Shown here: piece after piece, positions 1-8,576 of the stretch | Numbering within the stretch: position 1 is the first letter of the stretch | Layout: each line of letters starts with the position of its first letter | Assembly: GCF_040812395.1 (NCBI RefSeq) | Contig: NZ_JBFNXH010000001.1 | Location: 124,001-188,000, forward strand | DNA length: 64,000 nucleotides | DNA from: Paenibacillus_E sp040812395 | Lineage (GTDB): Bacteria > Bacillota > Bacilli > Paenibacillales > NBRC-103111 | Direction: 5' to 3' | Position numbers and translations under genes: made by a program | Notes under the pieces: model-generated | The model's input: the letters and a program-made list of their open reading frames with translations, nothing else | Database searches by the model: none | What the model was told of the DNA's origin: nothing

Positions 1-592
1 GGCTGAAAACGTTGATCAAGGAGAAACCTTTGTGATTCAAACCAGCTTCAATAACAGCAGTTAACTGTTTCAAGTTACTGGAGAACGATTGAGCTACAAA
101 CGTTGCGCCTGCAGCCATCGCAATTTCCAATGGTGAAATCGCGGACTCAATGGAGCCTTGTGGCGTACTTTTTGTTTTGAAGCCTTCTGCACTACGTGGG
201 GAAGCTTGCCCTTTTGTCAAACCGTAGATTTGGTTATCCATAACAATGTACGTAACATCAATGTTACGACGAATCGCATGAACGGTATGACCCATACCAA
301 TTGCGAAACCGTCTCCGTCCCCGCCGGAAGCGATGACTGTCAAATCGCGGTTTGCCATTTTCACGCCTTGTGCGATTGGCAAAGATCTGCCATGAATACC
401 GTGAAAGCCATATGCATTGATATAACCGGAAATACGTCCAGAACAACCAATACCAGAAATAACTGCTAAACCTTCAGGCTCTAAGCCAACGTTAGCTGCT
501 GCTCTTTGGATAGCCGCTTGTACGGAGAAATCTCCGCAACCTGGACACCAGTTTGGCTTTACATTGTTGCGAAAGTCTTTTAACGTTGCCAT
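1..592 (-). CDS. korB: 2-oxoacid:ferredoxin oxidoreductase beta subunit, partial (KorB)
   Basis: This is the thiamine-diphosphate-binding beta subunit of a 2-oxoacid (probably 2-oxoglutarate) ferredoxin oxidoreductase. It works with KorA to decarboxylate the oxoacid oxidatively to its CoA ester, passing electrons to ferredoxin. The N-terminus reads MATLKDFRNN, followed by a CPGCG motif near residue 17 and a GGDGDGFAIG diphosphate/metal-binding motif near residue 90. The ATG start at 590-592 lies inside the 3' end of korA (13-base overlap), which implies translational coupling. The C-terminus runs off the left edge, so only about 197 codons are visible. The 2-oxoglutarate rather than pyruvate assignment is inferred from the two-subunit layout. 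Confidence 0.93.
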   Translation of the reverse strand, partial: MATLKDFRNNVKPNWCPGCGDFSVQAAIQRAAANVGLEPEGLAVISGIGCSGRISGYINAYGFHGIHGRSLPIAQGVKMANRDLTVIASGGDGDGFAIGMGHTVHAIRRNIDVTYIVMDNQIYGLTKGQASPRSAEGFKTKSTPQGSIESAISPLEIAMAAGATFVAQSFSSNLKQLTAVIEAGLNHKGFSLINVFS

Positions 593-2328
593 GCTAAGCT
601 CAACTCCTTACATTTTTCTTCGATTTCAGCTGGCAAGAACGGATTGCCGTTATATTTCAGAACGTTCTTAATTTTATCCGCATGACCAACGTGAAGCTTG
701 ATTTGATCGGCTAGTTGACCTGTTGCATTGTTTTCAACAACGATAACCGTTTTTGCTTTTTCAACAAGCGGTCTTAATTGTTCTGCAGGGAACGGGTGAA
801 TCAAACGAACAGTTGCGTGATTCGTTGTAATCCCGTCTTTCGCAACACGACTTCTTGCTTCGTCGATTGTACCGCCAGTTGAGCCCATACCGATAATCAA
901 AAGATCTGGATTTTCGTGAGGCGCATCTGCTTTAATCGCATCTGTTACTTGAATGTGTTTTAATTTCTCCAAACGTTTATCCATCATTCTTTGACGATTT
1001 TCCGTGCTTTCAGAAGGACGTCCAGTTTGGTCATGCTCTACGCCTGTTACGTGATGCAAGCCATGTTTAACACCTGGAATTACACGCGGCGAAACACCGT
1101 TCTCAGTAAACTCATAACGTTTAAACAGTTGATTGTCCGTAAGCTCAGGAGCTTCTGTAACCAAACGTCCGCGATCGATAACAATACGATTGTAATCCAA
1201 CATCTCAGCGGATTGTTTACCCAGAGAAAGTTGAAGATCGGTCATAAGGATTACAGGAACTTGATATTTTTCAGCAAGGTTAAAGGCTTCAATCGTATCG
1301 TAGAAACACTCTTCGATTGTGCTCGGAGACAAGACGATTTTCGGAATTTCACCGTGTGTGCCGTATACCATTGCATTAAGGTCAGATTGCTCTTGTTTCG
1401 TCGGAAGACCTGTACTTGGACCCCCACGTTGCGTGTCAACGATTACGACTGGCGTTTCGGTCATACCGGCAAGACCGATCGCTTCCATCATCAAGGAAAG
1501 ACCAGGCCCTGCAGAGGCAGTTAATGCACGAGCACCAGCGTAGTTAGCGCCGATCGCCATCGTGCAAGCTGCGATTTCATCTTCGGTTTGGATAACCGTA
1601 CCACCGAACTTAGGAAGGGCTTTGATCAGGTATTCCATAACTTCTGATGCTGGCGTAATAGGGTATGCAGGCATGAAACGGCAACCTGCAGCTACAGCTC
1701 CAAGCGCAATCGCATCATTACCAATCATGAATAATTTTTGTTTACCGTCTGCTGGCTCTAATTGGAAGTCTGCAATTGGACCACCCGCCAATTCAAGAAC
1801 GGATTCTGCTCCCTTGCGAACAGCTTCAATGTTTTTCTCGACAACTGCAGCGCCTTTACGGCCGAATTCTTCTTCAACGGCTTTATTAAACACATCTAGT
1901 GGCAAACCGAGCAAAGCCCAAGAAGCGCCAGATGCGGCCATGTTCTTAAACAGGGAAGTTCCTAATTCTTCTGCAATTGCAGTAATCGGTACTGGGAATA
2001 AACGTGCTTTAATCCCTTCTGGCAATACTGGATTGAATTTCGCATCCGCAACGATAACTCCGTTATCACGAAGTTCATGTGCGTTGAAATCGATACTTTC
2101 TTGGTCGAAAGCTACCAGAATGTCCAAATCGTCGGAAATTGCGCGAATCGGCTTGGTGCTGATGCGAATCTTGTTATTTGTATGTCCCCCCTTAATCCGC
2201 GAAGAGAAATGACGGTACCCATACAAATAGTAACCGAGACGGTTCAATGCAGTTGAGAAGATACGGTCTGTTGATTCGACCCCTTCACCCTGCTGACCTC
2301 CGATTTTCCAAGATAACTGACTAATCAC
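580..2328 (-). CDS. korA: 2-oxoacid:ferredoxin oxidoreductase subunit alpha, gamma-alpha fusion (KorA)
   Basis: This 582-residue subunit fuses the gamma domain (about residues 1-180, starting MISQLSWKIGGQQGEG) to the alpha pyrimidine-binding domain (from about 205, with FMPAYPITPASEVMEY). That is the usual layout for two-subunit Kor enzymes of aerobic Firmicutes. With KorB it forms a cytoplasmic CoA- and ferredoxin-dependent 2-oxoacid oxidoreductase. The GTG start at 2326-2328 has an AAAGGAG site 10 bases upstream. The preceding gap (2329-2529) has no gene and no clear sigma-A promoter. It is AT-rich and carries several copies of ATCTAAAA/TTTTAGAT in both orientations. In B. subtilis a homologous pair sits near spoVS and miaB, as here. 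Confidence 0.93.
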   Translation of the reverse strand: MISQLSWKIGGQQGEGVESTDRIFSTALNRLGYYLYGYRHFSSRIKGGHTNNKIRISTKPIRAISDDLDILVAFDQESIDFNAHELRDNGVIVADAKFNPVLPEGIKARLFPVPITAIAEELGTSLFKNMAASGASWALLGLPLDVFNKAVEEEFGRKGAAVVEKNIEAVRKGAESVLELAGGPIADFQLEPADGKQKLFMIGNDAIALGAVAAGCRFMPAYPITPASEVMEYLIKALPKFGGTVIQTEDEIAACTMAIGANYAGARALTASAGPGLSLMMEAIGLAGMTETPVVIVDTQRGGPSTGLPTKQEQSDLNAMVYGTHGEIPKIVLSPSTIEECFYDTIEAFNLAEKYQVPVILMTDLQLSLGKQSAEMLDYNRIVIDRGRLVTEAPELTDNQLFKRYEFTENGVSPRVIPGVKHGLHHVTGVEHDQTGRPSESTENRQRMMDKRLEKLKHIQVTDAIKADAPHENPDLLIIGMGSTGGTIDEARSRVAKDGITTNHATVRLIHPFPAEQLRPLVEKAKTVIVVENNATGQLADQIKLHVGHADKIKNVLKYNGNPFLPAEIEEKCKELSLAWQR

Positions 2329-2529
2329 CGTACGTCCACTCCTTTTGATTGTAGCTGCATGAAGATAACATAGCTATACACAAATTAATTAGAAAAGAGC
2401 TATAAAAAAAATCTTTCACTTGTCACACAAATTCTATGCCTTTATGAGACAAATTGCAAGGGGTTTGAACGAATCTAAAACATAGAGTTTTTAGATGAAA
2501 TTCATATCAATTTTAGATTGATCGTGGTT

Positions 2530-3468
2530 TTATCTGGGTAAATTGGCAAGCAGGAAATTACGCCAATTCCCGTAAAGAATTCGCTCCACTTGATCTTCGC
2601 TATAGTTTTTACACAAAGCTTCTATAATATTTTCATATTTGCCTGCATGTTCAAGTCCCTCGATCCACTGCTCAATGCCATCAAAATCTGAGCCAAATCC
2701 GATATGATTCTCCCCTCCTAACGAACAAACATGATCAATATGGGTTAGTAAACGGCTAATCGGAACAGTCGAATTAGCTGAATCAACAAAGTATGGAACG
2801 AAGGTAATACCCATTTGTCCACGACATTTTATGATAGCTGCTATTTGTTCGTCTGATAAATTTCTTGGATGGGGACATTGCTTAGCTGCATTTGAATGCG
2901 ATGCAATGAAAGGCTTTTTATATAGATCAATTAATTCCCAAAAAGCGTTCACAGATAAATGTGATACATCCACTATTATACCCATTCCTTCTAATTCTTT
3001 TAACATCCGCTTGCCTTTCCAAGTAAATCCCCCATTACGCGGCTCCTGAACGCCATCTGCTGCCCAATTCGCATAATTCCAAGTAAGACCGATACTTCTA
3101 ACTCCAAGGTAGTAAAGAATCCGCAAATGGGTCATATTGCCGGCGAGTGCATCCAACCCTTCCAGCGTAAGGATGGCTCCTATCTTCTCATTTCGTTCAA
3201 CCGCTAGGAAATCCGAAACATTGCGAATAGCGCTCATACCGGGATGGCTTATTACTTTTTGATAAAAAACATCTACCATTTGAAGGATATGGTCAAACGA
3301 AGGTGCATAAATGTTCTCTGACAAATATACTGCAAAGCATTGAACCTTTACACCTGAACGCTTGAGACGTGGATAGCTGACGTCCAATTCCGGCAATTCC
3401 AAGTTGAAATCAAGCTTTGGGTCCATATATAGTTTCGTTAATGCATCGCAATGACCATCAATAATCAC
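2530..3468 (-). CDS. Membrane dipeptidase (peptidase family M19)
   Basis: This 312-residue protein belongs to the M19 renal-dipeptidase family, zinc enzymes that split dipeptides including some with a D-residue. The metal ligands expected of the family are visible: DGHCDAL (HxD) at the N-terminus, TLEGLDAL (bridging Glu) near residue 101, DVSHLS and ASHSNAA (His ligands) in the middle, and GFGSDFDG (Asp) near residue 262. There is no signal peptide or membrane segment, so it is probably cytoplasmic despite the family name. The GTG start at 3466-3468 follows GGGTGGTG. It lies between spoVS and korA and is insulated from spoVS by a terminator. Its substrate cannot be told from sequence; peptidoglycan-derived dipeptides are possible. 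Confidence 0.9.
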   Translation of the reverse strand: MIIDGHCDALTKLYMDPKLDFNLELPELDVSYPRLKRSGVKVQCFAVYLSENIYAPSFDHILQMVDVFYQKVISHPGMSAIRNVSDFLAVERNEKIGAILTLEGLDALAGNMTHLRILYYLGVRSIGLTWNYANWAADGVQEPRNGGFTWKGKRMLKELEGMGIIVDVSHLSVNAFWELIDLYKKPFIASHSNAAKQCPHPRNLSDEQIAAIIKCRGQMGITFVPYFVDSANSTVPISRLLTHIDHVCSLGGENHIGFGSDFDGIEQWIEGLEHAGKYENIIEALCKNYSEDQVERILYGNWRNFLLANLPR

Positions 3469-3517
3469 TATAACACCACCCCTGGCAGCATAAAGAACCT
3501 CGCACTTGAGGTTTCTT

Positions 3518-3553
3518 GGAAAAATAAAAAACCTGTCTACATGGTAAACAGGT
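3518..3553 (-). terminator. Intrinsic terminator after spoVS
   Basis: On the minus strand ACCTGTTTAC pairs with GTAGACAGGT around a 3-base loop (10 pairs, one G-U; 3531-3553), followed by TTTTTTATTTTT. A weaker second hairpin (AACCTC/GAGGTT, 3496-3513) lies just beyond it. Confidence 0.85.
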
Positions 3554-3582
3554 GTTGTGGCATGTCTATATACAATACTTGA

Positions 3583-3843
3583 CTAACGCGGCTCAACGAT
3601 TAATTTGATTGCTGTCCGATCTTCCCCGTCGATCACGATATCTGTGAATGCTGGTACGCAAATTAAGTCAACCCCACTAGGCGCAACAAATCCTCTAGCA
3701 ATGGCTACTGCTTTGATGGCCTGGTTGAGGGCACCTGCACCAATAGCTTGAAGCTCGGCTGCTCCACGCTCGCGCAACACGCCTGCCAGTGCACCTGCTA
3801 CGGAGTTTGGATTAGACTTTGCTGAAACTTTTAATACTTCCAT
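3583..3843 (-). CDS. spoVS: Stage V sporulation protein S (SpoVS)
   Basis: SpoVS is a small Alba-like nucleic-acid-binding protein needed for progression of sporulation beyond stage V. This copy is 86 residues (MEVLKVSAKSNPNSVAGALA to IKLIVEPR), the usual family length, and is nearly invariant across spore formers. The open frame continues upstream to 3912, but the real start is the ATG at 3841-3843: it has an ideal GAGGAGG site 8 bases upstream, and the upstream extension overlaps a sigma-H-like promoter. It lies after ymdB, the conserved rny-ymdB-spoVS order. A strong terminator follows the gene, so it can form a one-gene transcript. Confidence 0.97.
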   Translation of the reverse strand: MEVLKVSAKSNPNSVAGALAGVLRERGAAELQAIGAGALNQAIKAVAIARGFVAPSGVDLICVPAFTDIVIDGEDRTAIKLIVEPR

Positions 3844-3890
3844 GAAAAGTACCTCCTCGGGAATGATGAATAGATTCCAGTAATCATCAT

Positions 3891-3918
3891 ATTCTAGAGG
3901 TTTACAAAACATTCCTTC
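3891..3918 (-). promoter_or_regulatory. Putative sigma-H promoter of spoVS
   Basis: Minus-strand GAAGGAATG (3910-3918) fits the sigma-H -35 consensus RnAGGAwWW with one mismatch. After 12 bases comes CTAGAAT (3891-3897), fitting the RnnGAAT -10 with one mismatch. The predicted transcript starts about 40 bases before the spoVS ATG. spoVS is known to be sigma-H dependent in B. subtilis. Confidence 0.6.
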
Positions 3919-3960
3919 CTACCGCGGGAGTAATTTTCAGAAAATTCAATTTTTTATTCG

Positions 3961-4755
3961 TTAATCTAAAAAGACTTGATCTTCATCATAGCGAATGAGA
4001 CTGATTCCTTTAGCCAACCCCGTCTGGTCGTTCAATTCAATAACGACAGCATGGAAATGCCACTTGCCTTCATCAGTAACAAAGCGAACAGGCAGTTGAG
4101 TTTTAAACTTTTGAAGAACTGCCTGACGTTCAACTCCCAGTATGCCATCACGAGGGCCTACCATGCCCACATCCGTTACATAAGCCGTACCTTGCGGGAG
4201 TACGCGATTATCGTTCGTCTGAACGTGGGTGTGTGTACCAACAACAGCAGACACCCTACCATCCAAATGCCAGCCCATAGCTATTTTCTCAGAAGTTGCC
4301 TCTGCATGGAAATCAACAAAAACAAATTTATGCTTTTTCTTGTCAGCTTCAAGTATTTCATCTACTTTACGAAATGGACAATCAATTGGCGGTAAAAATG
4401 TACGGCCTTGTAAATTGATAATCAGTATTTCTTGATCCTTTACTTTAATTACTGTATGGCCTCTGCCTGGAGTTCCTGGCGGAAAATTAGCCGGACGCAC
4501 CATTTTCTCATCACGGTCAATGAAATCAAATATTTCTTTCTGATCCCAGGTATGATTACCCATTGTTAGAGCTTGAATGCCCATTTCATATATTTCTTTT
4601 GCAATCGCAGATGTTATCCCCTTCCCCGCGGCAGCGTTCTCTCCATTGGCAATAAACACGGCATTAGGATGCGCCTGTTTCAACCGAGGCATTACATTTT
4701 TAAGTGCTTTTCTCCCAACAGAACCAACAATATCTCCAATAAATACAATTTTCAT
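3961..4755 (-). CDS. ymdB: YmdB-family metallophosphoesterase (2',3'-cyclic nucleotide phosphodiesterase)
   Basis: This 264-residue calcineurin-like phosphoesterase is the TIGR00282/YmdB type. In B. subtilis YmdB hydrolyses 2',3'-cyclic nucleotides and influences biofilm and motility gene expression. Visible metal and active-site motifs are FIGDIVGS at residues 5-12 (Asp), MGNHTWDQKE near 66 (Asn-His), DFHAEATSEK near 148 and GTHTHVQTND near 174. The ATG start at 4753-4755 gives the usual N-terminus MKIVFIGD, with GAGGAG about 14 bases upstream (rather far). It follows rny across a terminator and precedes spoVS, the conserved order. Confidence 0.95.
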   Translation of the reverse strand: MKIVFIGDIVGSVGRKALKNVMPRLKQAHPNAVFIANGENAAAGKGITSAIAKEIYEMGIQALTMGNHTWDQKEIFDFIDRDEKMVRPANFPPGTPGRGHTVIKVKDQEILIINLQGRTFLPPIDCPFRKVDEILEADKKKHKFVFVDFHAEATSEKIAMGWHLDGRVSAVVGTHTHVQTNDNRVLPQGTAYVTDVGMVGPRDGILGVERQAVLQKFKTQLPVRFVTDEGKWHFHAVVIELNDQTGLAKGISLIRYDEDQVFLD

Positions 4756-4785
4756 ACGAATTCACTATTCTCCTCTATGCAACTA

Positions 4786-4820
4786 AAAATGAGGAAAAGT
4801 GGCTGTATCAGCCACTTTTC
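4786..4820 (-). terminator. Intrinsic terminator after rny
   Basis: GAAAAGTGGCTG and CAGCCACTTTTC form a perfect 12-pair stem with a 3-base loop (4794-4820). On the minus strand it is followed by CTCATTTTT. Confidence 0.75.
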
Positions 4821-4832
4821 ACATTGAATTTC

Positions 4833-6371
4833 CTATTTAGCGTATTCTACTGCTCTCGTTTCACGGATAACCGTAACCTTAATATGTCCTGGATAGTCGA
4901 GTTCACCCTCGATTTTCTTGGTAATATCGCGGGCTAAGCGGAATGCTTCTGTATCATCCACTTTCTCGGGTTGAACCATGACGCGAACTTCACGACCTGC
5001 TTGAATCGCATACGATTTCTCAACACCTTCAAACGACTCCGAGATCTCTTCGAGTTTCTCCAGACGCTTGATGTACGTTTCCAATGTCTCTCTGCGTGCT
5101 CCTGGTCTAGCTGCGGATAAAGCATCAGCAGCACCAACCAGCATAGCAATCACTGAGGTTGCTTCCACATCACCATGATGAGAGGCGATACTATTGATTA
5201 CAACAGGATGCTCCTTGTACTTCTTACCAATCTCTACGCCAATCTCCACATGAGATCCTTCAACCTCGTGGTCAAGCGCCTTACCGATGTCATGAAGCAG
5301 CCCGGCACGTTTCGCCAAAGTTACGTCTACCCCGAGCTCTCCAGCCATCAGTCCTGCCAGATAAGCTACTTCCATAGAATGCTTCAGTACATTTTGACCG
5401 TAACTTGTTCTAAATTTCAATCGACCCAAAATTTTGATCAAATCTGGATGTAATCCGTGAACGCCAACTTCAAACGTAGCTTGTTCGCCATACTCACGGA
5501 TGCGCTCATCCACTTCTTTACGGGACTTCTCAACCATCTCTTCAATTCTCGCCGGATGAATACGACCATCTGCAACGAGTTTTTCCAGTGAGGTACGAGC
5601 AATTTCACGTCGGATTGGATCAAATCCTGATAAAATAACTGCTTCTGGCGTATCATCAATAATTAGGTCAATACCCGTCAATGTTTCCAGTGCACGAATA
5701 TTACGTCCTTCACGACCGATGATCCGGCCTTTCATTTCTTCATTTGGTAAGGTAACTACCGAAACTGTTGTTTCAGCTACGTGATCCGCAGCACATCGTT
5801 GAATGGCGAGTGTAATGACCTCACGGGCTTTCTTATCGCCTTCTTCTTTCGCTTGCTGCTCAATTTCCTTAATCAGCTGTGCCGTTTCATGGCGAACTTC
5901 TTGTTCTACATTGGTAAGAATAATACTCTTCGCTTCTTCCATTGTAAGTCCGGAAATTCGTTCTAATTCCGCAACCTGACTTTTATAAAGCTGGTCTATC
6001 TGCGATTGTGTATCCTCGATCCGCTTCTCTTTGTTGGCAACTTGCTCTTCTTTACGCTCGAGAGACTCTAATTTTTTATCCAGCGATTCCTCTTTTTGCA
6101 ACAATCGTCTTTCTTGTCGTTGAATTTCATTTCGACGTTCACGAATGTCTTTTTCAGCTTCGGACCTCAGTTTATGCACTTCGTCCTTCGCTTCCAGAAC
6201 CGTTTCTTTTTTCAGTGCTTCTGCTTCCTTCTTTGCTGATTCTCGAATCTGCTCAGCGGCTGTTTCTGCACTGGAAATTTTCGCTTCTGCAAGAGATTTG
6301 CGGATAAAATAACCAATCCCTAAGCATGCAGCTCCAACAATGAGAATGATCGCGATCCAGATGATAGTCAT
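4833..6371 (-). CDS. rny: Ribonuclease Y (Rny)
   Basis: RNase Y is the membrane-anchored endonuclease that starts bulk mRNA decay in Firmicutes. This copy has 512 residues: an N-terminal membrane helix (about 1-22, TIIWIAIILIVGAACLGIGY), a long charged coiled coil (about 25-195), a KH domain with GRIIGREGRNIR near 215-230, and an HD domain with LLHDIGKALDHE near 358. I chose the ATG at 6369-6371 because GAGGAGGTGA lies 5 bases upstream; the frame also offers a GTG at 6378-6380, but that codon is inside the Shine-Dalgarno sequence. A strong promoter lies 270 bases upstream, giving a long structured leader. Confidence 0.97.
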   Translation of the reverse strand: MTIIWIAIILIVGAACLGIGYFIRKSLAEAKISSAETAAEQIRESAKKEAEALKKETVLEAKDEVHKLRSEAEKDIRERRNEIQRQERRLLQKEESLDKKLESLERKEEQVANKEKRIEDTQSQIDQLYKSQVAELERISGLTMEEAKSIILTNVEQEVRHETAQLIKEIEQQAKEEGDKKAREVITLAIQRCAADHVAETTVSVVTLPNEEMKGRIIGREGRNIRALETLTGIDLIIDDTPEAVILSGFDPIRREIARTSLEKLVADGRIHPARIEEMVEKSRKEVDERIREYGEQATFEVGVHGLHPDLIKILGRLKFRTSYGQNVLKHSMEVAYLAGLMAGELGVDVTLAKRAGLLHDIGKALDHEVEGSHVEIGVEIGKKYKEHPVVINSIASHHGDVEATSVIAMLVGAADALSAARPGARRETLETYIKRLEKLEEISESFEGVEKSYAIQAGREVRVMVQPEKVDDTEAFRLARDITKKIEGELDYPGHIKVTVIRETRAVEYAK

Positions 6372-6640
6372 CTTGTTCACCTCCTCGTTGGTTTCTCCAA
6401 GGTGTTAGCTTGGGATTCCTTCGGTTTTTTAATCCGATTTTTAATTATTAGGTTAAGTCAATACATGTCCTTATCATCATAAGAACATGGCTCTTAAATG
6501 AATGCGCACTGTGCATTAGAGGCACCATAGTGCTGATAATCCATAATCAACAGAGTAAAAATTGGCGGTTTCCACTTCTGTTTCATCAAAATCAATTCAA
6601 CTCGGTATGATTTTGAATCCATATGAAAATATACATTGTT
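6372..6640 (-). promoter_or_regulatory. Long hairpin-rich 5' leader of rny
   Basis: No gene lies in this stretch. Between the predicted start site (about 6634) and the rny ATG the minus-strand RNA can form a row of hairpins: CAAAATCA/TGATTTTG (6587-6615), GCAC/GTGC (6522-6533), AATGC/GCATT (6501-6517), an 11-pair stem CATGTTCTTAT/ATAAGGACATG (6464-6489), TCGG/CCGA (6421-6437) and CCAAG/CTTGG (6397-6413) just before the RBS. I match no known riboswitch. That it regulates rny is inference. Confidence 0.5.
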
Positions 6641-6670
6641 ATTTTATCTTTTGTCGAAGAAGCTTGTCAA
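6641..6670 (-). promoter_or_regulatory. Sigma-A promoter of rny
   Basis: Minus-strand TTGACA (6665-6670, perfect -35), an 18-base spacer, then TAAAAT (6641-6646, five of six matches to the -10). It lies downstream of the recX stop and about 270 bases before the rny start. Confidence 0.7.
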
Positions 6671-6735
6671 GCGATTGTCCTTGAGATGGTATGATAATTA
6701 ATGCCATTAAGATAATATGTATATATTTAATGATG

Positions 6736-7425
6736 TTAATTATCAAGAAAATCATCAAAAATCTCATTTTCTTCATCTTCAGAATCCGTACTAATTTGAG
6801 CAAGCACTTGGTTCACTACAGAACCAGTATAGCCTCTCCGCATCAGAAAAGCTGCAGTTTTTCTTTTACGGTCGATCGTTTTACCAGAGGTTATCTTCCA
6901 CTTCGATTGAGCCATTTTCAGGGCCCCTTGTACTTCATCCTCGGGATTAATGGTCTCAAGAGCTCTATGAACAACTTCTTTATGAATCCCTTTCTGCCGT
7001 AGTTCTTGGCGAACCAAATTACGTCCTTTACGCTGAGATTGAATGCGATTCTCAGTCCACATCTTCGCAAATTCTTCATCATTGATATAATTCTGCTGAG
7101 ATAATCTCTCACATACCCACTCAACGATAGGTAGTTCAAACCCCTGTTCTTTTAACTTTCGCCTCACTTCATTAGTTGAATGTGGACGTCTGCCGATCAT
7201 ATTCAGCGCTTTCATATATGCGTTATTTCGTTCTTCATCTTGAATGATCGTTGTTAATTGCTCAAGATCTACCGTCTCTCCTTTCATAAGCCGATGTTTA
7301 ATCAGGATATCTTCATGAACGGAAAATGCGTATTCGTCATTCAAAAAAATATTGTAGCGCCGCTTACTGCGTTTCTGCTGTTCTACCTTTGTAATGATGG
7401 ATATCTGCTGTTCATCAACACTCAT
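6736..7425 (-). CDS. recX: Recombination regulator RecX
   Basis: RecX binds RecA filaments and limits or modulates their activity. This 229-residue protein shows the typical three tandem helical repeats, for example LNMIGRRPHSTNEVRRKLKE (about 73-92) and RKGRNLVRQELRQKG (about 132-146), and a C-terminal region with KRKTAAFLMRRGY near 188. Length and position directly after recA fit. The ATG at 7423-7425 has AAGGGG about 10 bases upstream. A terminator-like hairpin separates it from recA but has a weak U-tract, so read-through from recA seems likely. The C-terminus is very acidic. Confidence 0.9.
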   Translation of the reverse strand: MSVDEQQISIITKVEQQKRSKRRYNIFLNDEYAFSVHEDILIKHRLMKGETVDLEQLTTIIQDEERNNAYMKALNMIGRRPHSTNEVRRKLKEQGFELPIVEWVCERLSQQNYINDEEFAKMWTENRIQSQRKGRNLVRQELRQKGIHKEVVHRALETINPEDEVQGALKMAQSKWKITSGKTIDRKRKTAAFLMRRGYTGSVVNQVLAQISTDSEDEENEIFDDFLDN

Positions 7426-7446
7426 ATTACCAACCCCTTAACAAAC

Positions 7447-7480
7447 GAAAGCACCTTAACTCGAGGTTAAAGGTGCTTTC
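7447..7480 (-). terminator. Hairpin between recA and recX (weak terminator)
   Basis: GAAAGCACCTTAAC pairs with GTTAAGGTGCTTTC with one bulged base (about 14 pairs). The minus-strand downstream sequence is GTTTGTTAAG, a poor U-tract, so it may only attenuate read-through into recX. Confidence 0.5.
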
Positions 7481-7495
7481 ACTAAATTTATGCGT

Positions 7496-8545
7496 TTATT
7501 CGAAAGCTGCTTCTGCTTCAACTTCGCCTTCTTCATCGTCCTCATTCGGTCCAGTTACCTTAATCAAATTGCTGTTCTCCCGAATTCTCAATTCGATCGT
7601 TTCCGAAATCCCCTTATTCTCTTTCAGGAATTGTTTCGCATTCTCGCGGCCTTGACCTAAGCGTTCACCTTCGTACGAATACCAAGCTCCACTTTTGTTT
7701 ACGATATCCATTTCGGTTCCGATATCGATGATACTACCTTCACGGGAAATCCCTTCCCCGTACATGATATCCACTTCCGCTTGTTTAAACGGAGGAGCAA
7801 CTTTATTCTTAACTACTTTTATTCTCGTACGATTACCGACCATGTCGTTCCCTTGTTTGATCGTTTCGACACGACGGACGTCCAAACGGATGGAGGAATA
7901 AAACTTAAGCGCACGGCCACCAGGTGTTGTCTCTGGGTTACCGAACATTACACCAACTTTTTCACGCAATTGGTTAATAAAAATCGCAATGACTTTAGAT
8001 TTGTTAATTGCTCCAGATAACTTACGGAGTGCTTGCGACATCAAGCGAGCTTGAAGACCAACGTGTGAATCTCCCATCTCCCCTTCGATCTCAGCTTTAG
8101 GTACGAGTGCTGCTACGGAGTCAATGACAATGATATCTACCGCACCGCTTCGCACAAGTGCTTCTGCAATTTCAAGCGCCTGCTCGCCAGTATCTGGCTG
8201 AGAAAGTAACAACTCATCTATGTTGATACCAAGTTTGCTGGCGTACGAAGGATCCAATGCATGCTCGGCATCAATAAAAGCAGCTTGTCCGCCTGCTCTT
8301 TGTACTTCGGCAATCGCGTGTAAAGCAACAGTTGTTTTACCGGAAGACTCAGGTCCGTACACTTCAATAATTCTTCCACGAGGAAATCCACCAATACCTA
8401 GTGCAATATCTAGAGCGAGCGATCCACTTGGAATCGTTTCAACTTGCATATGTGTCGATTCTCCAAGTTTCATAATGGAGCCTTTTCCGAATTGTTTTTC
8501 GATTTGACGCAGTGCCATTTCAAGTGCGGCGCGACGATCTGTCAA
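7496..8545 (-). CDS. recA: Recombinase RecA
   Basis: RecA forms ATP-dependent filaments on single-stranded DNA for homologous recombination and triggers LexA self-cleavage. At 349 residues it is the usual size. Walker A is GPESSGKTT (about 63-71), Walker B is IIVIDSVAAL (about 137-146), and the DNA-binding loop has NQLREKVGVMFGNPETTPGG (about 190-209). I chose the TTG at 8543-8545 (MTDRRAALEMALRQIEKQ) because AAGGAAGTGA lies 5 bases upstream and this N-terminus matches relatives. The in-frame GTG at 8552-8554 sits inside the Shine-Dalgarno sequence. The gene has its own promoter with an SOS box. The acidic tail EDDEEGEVEAEAAFE is normal. Confidence 0.98.
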   Translation of the reverse strand: MTDRRAALEMALRQIEKQFGKGSIMKLGESTHMQVETIPSGSLALDIALGIGGFPRGRIIEVYGPESSGKTTVALHAIAEVQRAGGQAAFIDAEHALDPSYASKLGINIDELLLSQPDTGEQALEIAEALVRSGAVDIIVIDSVAALVPKAEIEGEMGDSHVGLQARLMSQALRKLSGAINKSKVIAIFINQLREKVGVMFGNPETTPGGRALKFYSSIRLDVRRVETIKQGNDMVGNRTRIKVVKNKVAPPFKQAEVDIMYGEGISREGSIIDIGTEMDIVNKSGAWYSYEGERLGQGRENAKQFLKENKGISETIELRIRENSNLIKVTGPNEDDEEGEVEAEAAFE

Positions 8546-8576
8546 AACACTCACTTCCTTTTATCATTATAGGTAT

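Noticed and set aside
2470..2520. ATCTAAAA/TTTTAGAT stem as the terminator of the M19 gene
   Set aside because: The stem is all AT except two pairs and has no U-tract, so it is too weak to call as a terminator.
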